Shown here piece after piece: positions 30,431 through 40,083 of a stretch of 64,000 nucleotides of DNA. This DNA comes from Bog-756 sp963812885. Its GTDB lineage: Bacteria > Actinomycetota > Acidimicrobiia > Acidimicrobiales > RAAP-2. The position numbers and the translations under genes were made by a program. The notes under the pieces are model-generated. The model saw only the letters and a program-made list of their open reading frames with translations, had not been told where the DNA came from and did no database searches. Within the stretch, counting starts at the first letter, position 1. Every line of letters begins with the position of its first letter. The stretch lies in the NCBI GenBank assembly GCA_963812885.1, contig CAWEWZ010000011.1, forward strand, positions 372,001-436,000. The letters run 5' to 3'.

Positions 30431-31230
30431 ATGCCAGTACTGAGTTGGTTTGCCAACCACAAGTTCCTCGTCCTGGGCGCCGGCATCGCCGTGCTGATCG
30501 TCGGCGTGGTCGCCGGGGTCTGGTTCTTCGTCCTGCGGGACACCAGCACGCCGGTCAACCTGCGCCAGGCCCTGCGGCTCTACCGGCAGGACCAGCGCCC
30601 CGGGCAGTCGAGCGGGGGCGCCCACCTCCCGCCACCCGGGGTGTACCGCTACCAGACGTCGGGCCACGAGCAGCTGAGTTTCGCCGGCATCAACCGGCAG
30701 TTCCCGACGGCCACCAACATGATCGTGACCGATCAGAAGTGCGCGACCGACAAGTGGGAGCCGCTCGAGGAGCACATGGAGGGACTGGTGGAGTGCCCCC
30801 TGGGTGGCGGGGCCTACGGCATCACCACCGCGCTGTCCTACGAGAACATCGCCGGCACCCAGACCACCGACGTCATCCACTGCCCGGTCGACACCTACCT
30901 GGTCCCACCTCACCTGCGTACCGGCGAACAGTGGCACACGGTGTGCCACTCGACCCATGAGCGAGTGACCTCTTCCGGCGTGGTGGTCGGCAAGACCTCG
31001 GTCAACGTCGGCGGCCATCAGGTACCGGCCATCCACACCAGGGTGACCCTGCGTTCACCGGCGCCGAGTCAGGGACGAATCCCAACGACTACTGGGTATC
31101 CCCACAGAACGGGCTCATCCTCGACCAGCGCGAGTCCGTCGACGTCTCCCAACAGGCGGGCCCGCTCGGATCGGTCAAGTACACCGAGCAGATGGCGATC
31201 AAGATCGCCTCACCCACGCCCTTGCGCTGA
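30431..31230 (+). CDS. Membrane-anchored protein of unknown function (one frameshift)
   Basis: I do not recognise this protein. About 266 aa after correction. One N-terminal transmembrane helix (about residues 12-34, KFLVLGAGIAVLIVGVVAGVWFFV) is followed by an extracytoplasmic domain with LPPPGVYRYQTSGHEQLSF. Four or more cysteines are spaced to form disulfides (DQKCATDKW, LVECPLGGG, VIHCPVD, HTVCHST), and the tail reads NDYWVSPQNGLILDQRESVDV. A missing base near 31053 (CTGCGTTCACC) breaks the frame; the corrected frame ends at 31230. The ATG at 30431 follows the 198-base gap holding the 15-base repeats. Confidence 0.75.
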
Positions 31231-31298
31231 CCGCGCCCCTGGCGGGCCGGGCCGCATCCTGACGGGCCGGCGGAACGTCGGGCCGCCTCGGCCGGTTC

Positions 31299-31839
31299 TC
31301 AGTCGGTTCGTCGCCGGATGACCCGGGCCGGGTTGCCCACGGCGACGGCGCCGGCGGGCACGTCCCTGGTCACCACCGCACCCGCCCCGATCACGGCGTC
31401 CTCTCCGATGCTCACGCCGGGCAGGACGATGACCCCGCCACCGAGCCAGGCGTTGTCGGCCACGACGATGGGGAGGGCCGATTCCCATTTGGCCCGCCGG
31501 AGATCGGGATCGAGGGGGTGGGTGGCGGTGAGAAGTTGGACGTTCGGTCCGATCTGCACGTCACTGCCGATGCTGATGGGTGCCGGGTCGAGGGCGACGA
31601 GCCCGAAGTTGACGAAGGTCCGGGCACCGATCCGGATCTGGGAGCCGTAATCGCAGTGGAACGGAGGGCGCACCTCGCTGTCCTCGCCGAATTCGGCCAG
31701 CAACTCGCGCAGGATGCCGCGTCCGCTCGGCCGGTGCGTCCACCGTGGTCCGGTTGAACTCCTCGGTCAGCCGTCGGGCCCGCCGGTGACCGGCCGCCAG
31801 TCCGGGATCGCTCCCGAGGTAGAGCTCACCCGAGAGCAT
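31299..31839 (-). CDS. Maltose/galactoside O-acetyltransferase-like hexapeptide acyltransferase (one frameshift)
   Basis: About 179 aa after correction, the usual length of Maa/LacA-type acetyl-CoA transferases. The N-terminus MLSGELYLGSDPGLAAGHRRARRL is typical, and the left-handed beta-helix repeats follow (IRIGARTFVNFG, ISIGSDVQIGPNVQLLTATHPLD, WLGGGVIVLPGVSIGEDAVIGAGAVV). The catalytic histidine is in the ATHPLD turn. An extra G near 31723 (ACGCGGCATC) separates the first 43 residues. Upstream the frame continues with HGER/HGDR repeats to another ATG at 31915. It lies downstream of the ccm operon on the same strand. Confidence 0.88.
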
Positions 31840-31928
31840 CCGCTCGCCGTGGGTCCGGTCGCCGTGGGATCGTCGCTCGCCGTGGGCAGCTCGTCCGGGC
31901 CGCTCGTCCGGCATCGACCGGACCGGGC

Positions 31929-32529
31929 TCAGGCACCGACCGCGGGTGGAACCGGGACGCCGGCCTTCTGGAAGGCCTGGCGCACTTCGGGCGCGGCCTG
32001 CTCGACGATCGACCGCAGGCGGACGGTCGGCCAGGAATTGCTTGTACTGGGCCACCGCACCGGTGGCGTCGCCGTCCTCCTGCAGGAGGACCGTCCCCAG
32101 GTAGAGCCGGGCCGCATAGTCGGTCGGATCGAGGCTCACGGCCCGAGTTAGCTTGGACCGCCCGTCGCTGATCAACGAGGGATTCCGCCCCCCTCGCCCG
32201 GACTGGTACTCGAGCCAACCCAGCTGGGCCATGGCCACCTCGTTGTCGGGGTGCTTGGTGAGCACCGACTGGTAGAGCTGCGCGGCCTGGTCGACCTGGC
32301 CCTGGTTCTCGTCGGTGGCCGCCTGGGCCAGCGACTCCTCGACCTGCTGCTGCGGGGTCTGGGCGAAGCTCCCGGTGACCGACTGGCCCGGCTGGCGATC
32401 GGTGGCGAACAGGGAGACGGCCAGGATCAGCGCGGCCGCGAAGGCGGCCACCGCTCCCCCGAGGAACCACCAGCTCCGACGCGAACGTCCCGAGCGATGG
32501 GGCCGACGCGGATTCCTCGGCCGGCTCAT
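31929..32529 (-). CDS. TPR protein at the end of the ccm operon, CcmI-like (one frameshift)
   Basis: About 199 aa after correction. An Arg-rich N-terminus leads to a single transmembrane helix (WWFLGGAVAAFAAALILAVSLF, about residues 20-41) and then tetratricopeptide-like helices (AAQLYQSVLTKHPDNEVAMAQLGWLEYQ, LTRAVSLDPTDYAARLYLGTVLLQ). Its ATG lies two bases after the ccmH stop. In proteobacteria CcmI is a TPR chaperone that delivers apocytochrome c to the heme lyase; position and layout fit this role, sequence similarity alone does not prove it. An extra C near 32022 breaks the frame before the VEQAAPEVRQAF tail. Confidence 0.78.
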
Positions 32530-32531
32530 GG

Positions 32532-33275
32532 TCACCTCCGGTTCCGGTCGGTCCGGGTTGCAGTGCGGGATCGTCGGCCACCGCCACCGTGGTGGCGAGG
32601 CCCGCCGAACTCGTCGGACTGCGCCGTCGGTCGCCGAAGTCGCCGTGGTTGCCGAGTCGTCGCCGTGGTCGCCGCCGTCGCCGTCATCGCCGTGATCGAG
32701 GAAAGCCTGATCATGTCCCGGTGGCGCAGGGCGAGGTAGTCCTTGTCCGAGAGGTCGCCGGCCAGGTATTCGGCGTCGGCGTCGGCCAGCGACTGGACGA
32801 GGAAGCGGCGCTGCTCCTCGGCCGCCTCCGGAGTGAGCGGAGGATCACCACCCGGTCCGTCGGGATCCGGATCGCTGACGGTGCGACGGCGGATCAGCAC
32901 GCGGGCCAGGGCGGCCAGGGCGACCAGGCCGACCACCACCGGGAGCAACCAGACCAACAGCGACCAGCCGCGGGCCGGAGGATCGAGCACGATGGAGGTC
33001 CCGTAGCGGTCGACCAGATAGGACTCGATCTGCTGGTCGGTCCGGCCGGCGGCGATCTGCTGGGTCACCGTCGCCCGCACGGTCACCGCGGTCGACGCGC
33101 TCGATTCGGCCACCGACAGGTCCTCGCAGCTGGGACAGCGAATCGACGACTCGATGGCGTAGGCCCGCTGCGCCGCGGTCGGGGGCGACGACGACAGGAC
33201 CCCGCTCCCGACGACCAGGGCCACCACCAGCACGATGCCGAGGAGCGTCCACAGCGGGAAGCGGCGGGCGGTCAC
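32532..33275 (-). CDS. ccmH: Cytochrome c maturation protein CcmH
   Basis: 247-aa membrane-anchored thiol oxidoreductase that reduces apocytochrome c for heme attachment. An N-terminal helix (LLGIVLVVALVVGSGVL) is followed by the defining IRCPSCEDLSVAES with C47 and C50, then YLVDRYGTSIVLDPP and a second helix (LLVWLLPVVVGLVALAALARVL). The last about 55 residues are low complexity (Thr/Ala, then Arg/Gly), encoded by an irregular GTCGCC-rich stretch. The GTG start overlaps the ccmG stop as GTGA. Confidence 0.93.
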   Translation of the reverse strand: MTARRFPLWTLLGIVLVVALVVGSGVLSSSPPTAAQRAYAIESSIRCPSCEDLSVAESSASTAVTVRATVTQQIAAGRTDQQIESYLVDRYGTSIVLDPPARGWSLLVWLLPVVVGLVALAALARVLIRRRTVSDPDPDGPGGDPPLTPEAAEEQRRFLVQSLADADAEYLAGDLSDKDYLALRHRDMIRLSSITAMTATAATTATTRQPRRLRRPTAQSDEFGGPRHHGGGGRRSRTATRTDRNRR

Positions 33276-33872
33276 GCGTGCTCCGCCCGGGCCTTGGCCA
33301 TCACCTGGTCGAGTTCGGCGGCCGTGACCGGGGAGACGATGGAGGCGACCACCCGGCCGTCGGGAGCGATCACGAATGTCGAAGGGAGCTGCCGGACTCC
33401 GAAGTCGAGGGCGATGGCACCCCCGTTGTCGGCCATGGTCGGCCAGGTCACCCCCAGTCGCGCCTGGGACGCTCTGGCGTTGCTGGCACTGTCGCTGAAC
33501 ATGACGCTGACCACGGTGGCGTCACCACGCCGGTGGTGTTGGAACTGGAAGGCGACGAGATCGGGGCCCTCGGTCTGACAGGGCTCGCACCAGCTGGCGA
33601 AGAAACTGACGCACCACGAACTTCCCGGGCACGCGGGGCAGCGCGTAGTGGGTGCCGGACAACGTCTCGCCGCTGACCGGCGGGGCCATCCTTCCGACCA
33701 CCGGGTTCTGCACCTCGTCCACCGCGGCCGGGGGCCGGGTGGCCAGCACGGCGATCAGGCCGGCGGCGATGACCAGGACACCGACCGCCACCCACCGGGC
33801 GGTATGCCGACCCTTGGTCGGGTCGCGACCCGACGGGTGCTCGGTCTCCTGGACCACGGCGGTGGAGGTCAT
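33272..33872 (-). CDS. ccmG: CcmG/DsbE thiol:disulfide interchange protein (one frameshift)
   Basis: About 199 aa after correction. An N-terminal helix (VAVGVLVIAAGLIAVLA, about residues 28-44) anchors an extracytoplasmic thioredoxin-like domain with the active site ASWCEPCQTEGP, and later QLPSTFVIAPDGRVV with the conserved cis-proline. It keeps CcmH and apocytochrome c cysteines reduced, fed by CcdA encoded at the other end of the cluster. An extra base near 33610 (GGTGCGTCAG) splits it just before the active site. The ATG overlaps the predicted ccmF stop as ATGA. Confidence 0.9.
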
Positions 33873-35976
33873 CCCTGGTCTCCGGCACCCACCGGAAGCG
33901 GGTCGGTCGCGGCTCCGCCTCGGGTCGGGGATCCGTCTCCGTTCGTCCAGACGCGTCCCGGGCCGTCGTGGATCGGCGGCCGTTCGAGCCACCACCGGAG
34001 TGGAGACCGGATCGGTGGGACGGCGACGCCGGCCGGGGATGGCCGAGAGCACCGAACCGAAGCCGACCAGCAAGGCCCCGATCCACAACCACATGACCAG
34101 GGGCTGCTCGACCACCCCGAAGGTCCAGGCGGTGCCGGTGGACGGGATGCTGTCGATGGTCAGATAGAGGTCGTTCCTCCAGCTGGAGTCGATGGCCGGG
34201 GTACCGACCGCCTGGGTCCCGCTGCCGAACTGGCTGATGGCCGGAGTAGAACGTCCCCCCGGAATCGACCCGGAGCACAGCCTCGAATGCCGAGTGGGAC
34301 GCCGAGGTGACCTGACGGGTGCCGACGAAGGCGATGGTGTGCCCGGCGAACGTGGCCGACTGCCCCTTCGACAGGTGCAGCTCGCCGCGGTGGAGGAACG
34401 AGGTGGCGGCGGCCAGTCCGATGGCGATGACCACCACACCGATGTGGACGACCATGCCCCCGTTGGCCCGGCCGACGAAGCCCCGCCACCCGGCCGCCGC
34501 CGACCGGGCCGGGGAGGCACCGCCCGAGCGGGTCCCGCGGTAGGCGCCCCGGACCGACAGGACGAGGGCCCGGACGGCCGATCCGGCGGCGAAGGCGCCG
34601 AGCCCGAAGGCCAGCAGCGGCTCGATGCCGTGGATCCCGCCGAGGACGCAGGCCACCACCACGACCACCCCGAAGGCGGCGGGCACGGCCAGGCGGCCGC
34701 GCATCACTTCGAGGGAGGTCTTCCGCCACGGGAGCGCCGGGGCCACCGCCATCAGGAAGAGCAGGGCCAGGCCGACCGGGATGAAGAACCGGTTGAAGTA
34801 CGGGGCCCCGACGGTGACCGAGGAGCTCGGATTGAGGGCCTCGTACAGCAGGGGGAAGACGGTGCCGAGGAGGACCACGGCGGCGAACCCCACGAACAGC
34901 ACGTTGTTGGCCAGGAAGGCCCCCTCGCGGCTGACCGGCGAATCGATGCCCCCCACCGAGTGGAGCCGGTCGCCCCGCCAGGCGATGAGTCCCACCCCGG
35001 TCACCACGACCAGGCCGAAGAAGCCGAGGAGCAGCGGACCGATGGTCGAGTCCGAGAACGCGTGCACCGATTGGACCACTCCGGAACGGGTGAGGAACGT
35101 CCCGAGGATGGTCAGGCTGAACGCCGCCACCACCAGGGAGAGGTTCCAGATCCGGAGCAGCCCGCGCCGCTGCTGGACCATGACCGAGTGGAGATAGGCG
35201 GTGCCGACCAGCCAGGGCAGCAGGGCCGCGTTCTCGACCGGGTCCCACCCCCAGAAGCCTCCCCAACCGAGCACCTCGTACGACCACCACGCCCCGAGCA
35301 GGATCCCCATGGTCAGGAAGGCCCAGGCGAACAGGGTCCAGCGGCGGGTCTCACCCTGCCAGTCCTCATCGAGTCTTCCCGTGATCAGTGAGGCGATGGC
35401 GAACGCGAAGGGCAGTGTGAACCCGACCAGCCCGAGATAGAGCATGGGCGGGTGGATGAGGACCAGCGGGTTGTCCTGGAGGAGCGAGTTGGGGCCGGGG
35501 CCGTTGGGCGGCACGGCCCCGGCGACGTGCCGGAAAGGATCGGCGGGACCGAGCATGAGCCCGAAGAAGAAGGCGGCCACCACGTAGACCACGAGGGTGG
35601 CCCAGGCGATGAGGTCGTCCCCCGAGCGACGCCGGAAGCGCCACACCATGGCGGTGGCGTACCCGCCGAGCACCACGCCCCACAACAGGATGGAACCGGC
35701 CAGGGCCGACCACAGGCCGGTGATCGAATAGAGGACGGGCGTGTCGCGGCTGTTGTTCTGGGCCACGTAGCTGAGGGAGAAGTCGTGGGCGAGGAGGGCG
35801 TGCTCCATGGCGCCCAGGGCGATGACGCCCCCCAACAGGATCAGCGGCGCGTAGAGCTGGCCGTTGCGCACGACCGAGGTGCGGCCCTTGGCCAACCCGG
35901 TGGCCAGGACCACGATGCCCACGACGGCGGCCACGAACCCGAGGAGGACCCCGGTGTGCCCGAATGCTCCGTTCAC
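33869..35976 (-). CDS. ccmF: Heme lyase CcmF (two frameshifts)
   Basis: About 701 aa after correction, with many transmembrane helices. The heme-handling WWD motif is EVLGWGGFWGWDPVENAALLPWL, with HPPMLYLGLVG before it. CcmF receives heme from CcmE and ligates it to apocytochrome c. An extra T near 34245 (TACTCCGG; corrected FYPAISQFGSG) moves the frame. A second shift somewhere in 33900-34030 is inferred: only then does the gene stop, at the TGA that overlaps the ccmG start as ATGA. The tail would be RVWTNGDGSPTRGG to GDQG. The GTG start at 35976 lies 43 bases after ccmE. Confidence 0.92.
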
Positions 35977-36019
35977 CGGTGCGGACCGGCGACGCGGTGA
36001 CTGCCAGTCGGCCGGCCCG

Positions 36020-36510
36020 TCATCGCTTGCTCCCGTTCGGAGCCGTGACCCGGCCGGGGTGGGCGGCGATGTAGTTCGACGAGTGCTTGACCAGGATCTG
36101 GTTGGAGACGAAGGTCGTCCCGCTGAAGTGGCCGACGGCGATGACCGGGATGTCCGGCTGGAAGAGCTGCGGCGGGCTGCCGGTGTTCACCACCTCGAGC
36201 CTGGTCGACCCCGAGGTGACCACGAAGTCCACCCCGTTCGGCGTCGAATGGATCGAGCCCCGCTCGACCAGCCCCTCGAGGTTGAAGGTCTGCGTCCCGA
36301 GGGTGGCCCGCTGGGCCATGGCCTGGTCGGCGGGGAGGTAGAAGTTGAGGGCGGAGCTGAGTCCTTTCACCACCAGGAAGATCAGCGATCCGGCCAGGAC
36401 CAGACCCACGACCAGGTACCGGAGGCGGTGACCGGCCCGTATCGGCGGACGCCGCCATGCGGGTCGTTCGCACCGGCAGGGTCCGGCCCGACCGGCGGGC
36501 CGGAGGTCAC
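36020..36510 (-). CDS. ccmE: Heme chaperone CcmE (one frameshift)
   Basis: About 163 aa after correction. A single helix (RYLVVGLVLAGSLIFLVVKGL) anchors an OB-fold domain. The covalent heme ligand is the histidine of KHSSNYIAAHPG (HX3Y), the common bacterial form rather than the cysteine variant. The GTG start at 36510 overlaps the CcmD stop as GTGA. A missing base near 36440 separates this N-terminus (VTSGPPVGPDPAGAND) from the helix; adding a C gives RPIRAGHRLRYLVV. Confidence 0.88.
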
Positions 36511-36659
36511 GGCCCGTCCCCGGCCCGCTCGATCCGGGCGTTGGACGCGGCCACCCGGGTCGCCGTACGGGTGAGCCGCCGTCGGCGCCAGACCAGTTGC
36601 AGGGCGTAGAGGAACAAGAGGGTGAGCACGATGGTGTACCCGGCGATGACGTAGTTCAT
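36507..36659 (-). CDS. ccmD: CcmD-like small membrane protein
   Basis: 50-aa protein with one transmembrane helix (YVIAGYTIVLTLLFLYALQLVW) followed by a basic tail (RRRRLTRTATR). Size, topology and place between ccmC and ccmE match CcmD, which helps release holo-CcmE from the CcmABC complex. The ATG at 36659 has AAGGAG upstream and overlaps the ccmC stop as ATGA. CcmD proteins share little sequence, so the call rests on context. Confidence 0.82.
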   Translation of the reverse strand: MNYVIAGYTIVLTLLFLYALQLVWRRRRLTRTATRVAASNARIERAGDGP

Positions 36660-37598
36660 CGGGCTCCTTCGGGGACCGCCGGGAGATCGGAATCGACCAG
36701 CCCGCTCGATCGGTTGCGTCGGCATCGTCGGCCGGTCGGTGCACCGGCACGGCGCCCGGCATCGACGGCGCCCACGGTGAGCGGGACCGGCGCCCGGAGC
36801 CGGTCCTCGCCGCGGTCGGAAGCCATCCCCTCGCCCTGCCGTTCGCGCAGGGCCACGTCGAGCTCGCTCGAGGCCAACCAGTCCTCGAGCACTCCGATGC
36901 GGTACCGCACGAGCAGCATCCACACGAAGACCAGGGTCAGGGCGACGAAGCTGAGCAGCAGCGTCCAGGCCATCGAGCCGTGGATGGTCGGCGAGAGGTT
37001 GGAGTTGAGCACGGTGGCGCCCTGGTGGAGGGTCCGCCACCACAGCACCGAGAAGTGGACGAGGGGGATGTCGACAGCGGCGAACAGGGCGACGAAGGCG
37101 CTGCGCTTGGCCCGCTTCTCCGGCTCGGCCGGCACCCGGCGCAGGGCCATGTACCCGAGGAAGAGCACCAGCAGCACCGCGGTCAGGGTCAGACGGGCAT
37201 CCCAGGCCCAGTACACCCCCCAGGTCGGCTTCCCCCAGATCGACCCCGAGATGAGCGTGCACACGTTGAACACCACGCCGACCTCGACGGACGCCGCGGC
37301 CAGGCGGTCCCAGAACATCGACCGGGTGCGCGGCCACAGGTAGAGCAGGCTGGCCACGGCGGCCAGGCCGAAGGCCAGGTACAGGGCCACCCAGGCCACC
37401 CCGGGATGGATGTAGACCAAGCCGGACCAGGTCGCCCGGAACCGTGTTGCCCTTGGTGACGTCGGGCGGGGTCACCCACAGTCCGAGCCAGACGGTGGCG
37501 GCCACCGACACCGCGGCGGCGATGCCGATGACCCGGACCGTCCAGCGGGCCCGGTCGGAGCCCAGCGGTGGGCCCTGCGAACGCTGGTCCGGGCTCAT
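36656..37598 (-). CDS. ccmC: Heme handling protein CcmC (one frameshift)
   Basis: About 313 aa after correction. Six helices are expected; the WWD signature is IWGKPTWGVYWAWDARLT, with heme-ligand histidines in VYIHPGVAW and IPLVHFSVLWWRTLHQ. It loads heme onto CcmE. The C-terminus carries about 65 extra soluble residues (from LEDWLASSELDVALRERQ) beyond the usual end, a region that could also be affected by sequence errors. An extra T near 37443 (GGTTCCGG) separates the first 50 residues. The ATG overlaps the ccmB stop as ATGA. Confidence 0.92.
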
Positions 37599-38266
37599 GC
37601 CGATTCCTGGATGGGTCCGTAGACCACGACCCCGAGAGCCAGATAGACGGCGTCGAAGACCACCAGCAGCCGGAGCCACTGGCCCCCGTCGGCGGGCACG
37701 CCCCCGGCCAGGGCCGCCTGCCAGATGCGGGTGCCGGCCAACAGGACCGGGGCGGCGATGGGCAGGAGGAGGAAGGGCAGCAGCGTCTCCTTGACCCGGA
37801 TCCCGGCCGAGAGCCCGCCGTAGAGGGTGCCGGTGGCCGCCAACCCCACCGTTCCGAGCACGCAGGATGCGACGATGAGCCACGGTTGCTCGATCCGGGC
37901 CCCGTAGAGGAGGGTCACGCCGATACCGAGGACCACCTCCAGCACGACCAGTTGGGCGGCCACGGCGGCGGCCTTGCCCAGGAACAGCCCGGCCGGATCG
38001 AGCCCGGAGAGGCGGAGGCCGTCCCGGGCCCCGTCGACCGACTCGACCGAGACGCTCCGCTGCACGGCCAGCACCGTGCAGAAGAGCACGGCCACCCAGA
38101 ACAGACCCGGCGCCCCCTTGGCCATCAGGGCGCGGTCCGGCCCGAGGGCGAAGGCGAACATGGCCAGGGCCACGATCCCGAACGGTGCCACCTGGGACAG
38201 CGCCACCCGGGACCGCGCCTCGATGCGGAGATCCTTGCCCGCCACCAGGACGGTGTCACGCCACAT
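37595..38266 (-). CDS. ccmB: Heme exporter permease CcmB
   Basis: 223-aa membrane protein with about six helices, the permease half of the CcmAB ABC transporter that drives release of holo-CcmE. It opens MWRDTVLVAGKDLRIEARSR, as is typical, and contains GLFWVAVLFCTVLAVQRSVSVES and GLRLSGLDPAGLFLGK. The ATG at 38266 lies 11 bases inside the end of ccmA. Confidence 0.94.
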   Translation of the reverse strand: MWRDTVLVAGKDLRIEARSRVALSQVAPFGIVALAMFAFALGPDRALMAKGAPGLFWVAVLFCTVLAVQRSVSVESVDGARDGLRLSGLDPAGLFLGKAAAVAAQLVVLEVVLGIGVTLLYGARIEQPWLIVASCVLGTVGLAATGTLYGGLSAGIRVKETLLPFLLLPIAAPVLLAGTRIWQAALAGGVPADGGQWLRLLVVFDAVYLALGVVVYGPIQESA

Positions 38267-39023
38267 GGGCGACCTGTCCCCCGGGAGGCTGCCCGGTGCC
38301 GGGGAGGGTGGGGACGGGGTCGACCGCCGACGGCGCCGCCGGCCGGGCCACCGCACCGATGGCTCGCTCGGCGGTCACCCGACCCCCGGTCACCACCACG
38401 GCCCGGGTGGCCAGGGACTCGACGAACTCGGGCTCGTGGGAGGCGATCACCACGGTGACACCGGAGTCGGTGGCCTCGGTGACCAGTTCGTTGAGGATGC
38501 TGCGGGCCGCGGCGTCCAGACCGGCGTGGGGCTCGTCGAGCAGCCACAGCTCGGGCCAGCGGGCGGCCAGCACGGCCAGGGCCACCCGCCGACGCTGGCC
38601 CGCGGAGAGCTTGGAGGCGCTCGTCTTGAGCAGCCGGCCGGTCAACCCCAGCCGGCTGCAGGCGCCGTCGATCCGCCCGGTGTCCCCACCGGCGGCGCGG
38701 ACGGCGAAGCGCACGTTCTCCCGCACGGTGAGATCGTCGTAGAGGTGGGAGGCATGGGAGAGCATCCCGACTCGCCTGCGGACCCGGTTCCGCTGGCGGA
38801 CCGGGTCGAACCCGAGCACCTCGACCCGTCCCGAGGCCAGCGTCACCAGCCCGGCACACACCCGGAGCAGGCTGGTCTTCCCGGCACCGTTGGGCCCCTC
38901 GACCAACACCGTCTCCCCGCGGGCGACCTCGAGGTCGACCCCGGCGAGCAGGGGAAAGCGTCCGGACAACGCCACGGCGTCGTGGAGGGAGATCGCTGGG
39001 GAGGGAGGGGCTGGTGGGGCCAT
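38256..39023 (-). CDS. ccmA: Cytochrome c biogenesis ATP-binding protein CcmA
   Basis: 255-aa ABC ATPase of the CcmAB complex. Walker A is EGPNGAGKTSLLRVCAG (about residues 42-58), the signature is LSAGQRRRVALA, Walker B is LWLLDEPHAGLDA and the switch histidine is in VIASHEPEF. It is the first gene of the ccm operon; the order ccmABCDEFGH then follows with overlaps. The last about 45 residues are Pro/Gly-rich and not part of the ATPase fold. Confidence 0.95.
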   Translation of the reverse strand: MAPPAPPSPAISLHDAVALSGRFPLLAGVDLEVARGETVLVEGPNGAGKTSLLRVCAGLVTLASGRVEVLGFDPVRQRNRVRRRVGMLSHASHLYDDLTVRENVRFAVRAAGGDTGRIDGACSRLGLTGRLLKTSASKLSAGQRRRVALAVLAARWPELWLLDEPHAGLDAAARSILNELVTEATDSGVTVVIASHEPEFVESLATRAVVVTGGRVTAERAIGAVARPAAPSAVDPVPTLPGTGQPPGGQVAHVA

Positions 39024-39130
39024 AGCCGTGGCTCATGCTACGGGGGCCCGGGGGTCAGGGGCCAGGCGGGGGTCGGCCGCGAACGGGGCGTCACCGCCGG
39101 TCGGCGCACCCCGCCCAGGCGGACGGCGAC

Positions 39131-40074
39131 TCAGCTGGTCGACAACCGGCTCAGATGCAGGTCACGGAGCCATTCCGACACATGGGCCGAGATCACGTCC
39201 ACGTGTGCCGGTGAGCAGCAGGAGACCGAAGACGATCAGCACCGAGCCCCCCACCAGGTCGATCACCCGGAGCCGGCTGCGCACCCGGGCCAACGCGTCG
39301 GTCATCCGCCCGAAGGCCAACCCGCTGAGCAGGAAGGGCACGCCGAGGCCGAGGGAGTAGGCCAGCAACAGGGCGATCCCCCCGGTGGCCGACCCCCCGG
39401 TGCCCGCGGCCAGTGCCAACACGCTGCCCAGGACCGGCCCGATGCAGGGCGTCCAGGCGAAGGCGAACGCCATCCCCATCACCGGCGGCGCCCAGGCCCC
39501 CAGGACCGAGGGTCGAACCGTGAAGCGCCGTTCGCCGGACAGGGCCATGGGCAGTCCGGCACCCGCCGCCATGGCCACCAGCATCGCCCCGAAGACCACG
39601 ATGGCGATGCCCGACACCGTCTCCAGCGCTCGCTGGTGGGTGAGGAACAGCCGTCCGACCGCGGAGGCCGAGGCCCCGAGGATGGTGAAGATCACCGTGA
39701 AGCCGGCGATGAAGGCCAGCATGCCGCGGAGGAGCCGGCTCCGCTCCTGTTGTAGTTGTGCGGCGGTGGGACCCGGCTCCGTCGGGCCGGACGCCGGACG
39801 GACCCGGCTGTTCGGTGTCGCCGGGCACATCCGCGAGCGGCCCGTCAGCGGTGCCGGCCACGTCCGCCACCGGCCCGCCGGCGCCGGCCGGTACCAAGGC
39901 CGGACGCGGCTCGGTCCGCAGCGCACTCAGTTCCGCAGCCGACAGTCCCGAGACCATCGACAGGTAGGCGGGCACGAGGGGCAGCACGCACGGGGAGAGG
40001 AACGACAGCATGCCCGCGCCGAACGCCACCAGAAGACCCAGGGGGTCGGCGTGGATCGCCGCCAGTCCGGCCAC
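39131..40074 (-). CDS. ccdA: CcdA/DsbD-type thiol reductant transporter (two frameshifts)
   Basis: About 313 aa after correction. This membrane protein passes reducing power from cytoplasmic thioredoxin to CcmG. The two conserved redox cysteines are in SFLSPCVLPLVPAYLSMVSG (helix 1) and AFAWTPCIGPVLGS (helix 4). Between helices 1 and 2 lies an unusually long, Pro/Gly-rich loop of about 60 residues. Shifts lie in the loop near 39780 and near 39198 (GGCACACGTGG, an extra base). The corrected tail VDVISAHVSEWLRD ends at the TGA at 39131. It is upstream of ccmA on the same strand, likely the same unit. Confidence 0.88.
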
Positions 40075-40083
40075 GGGAGCCTG

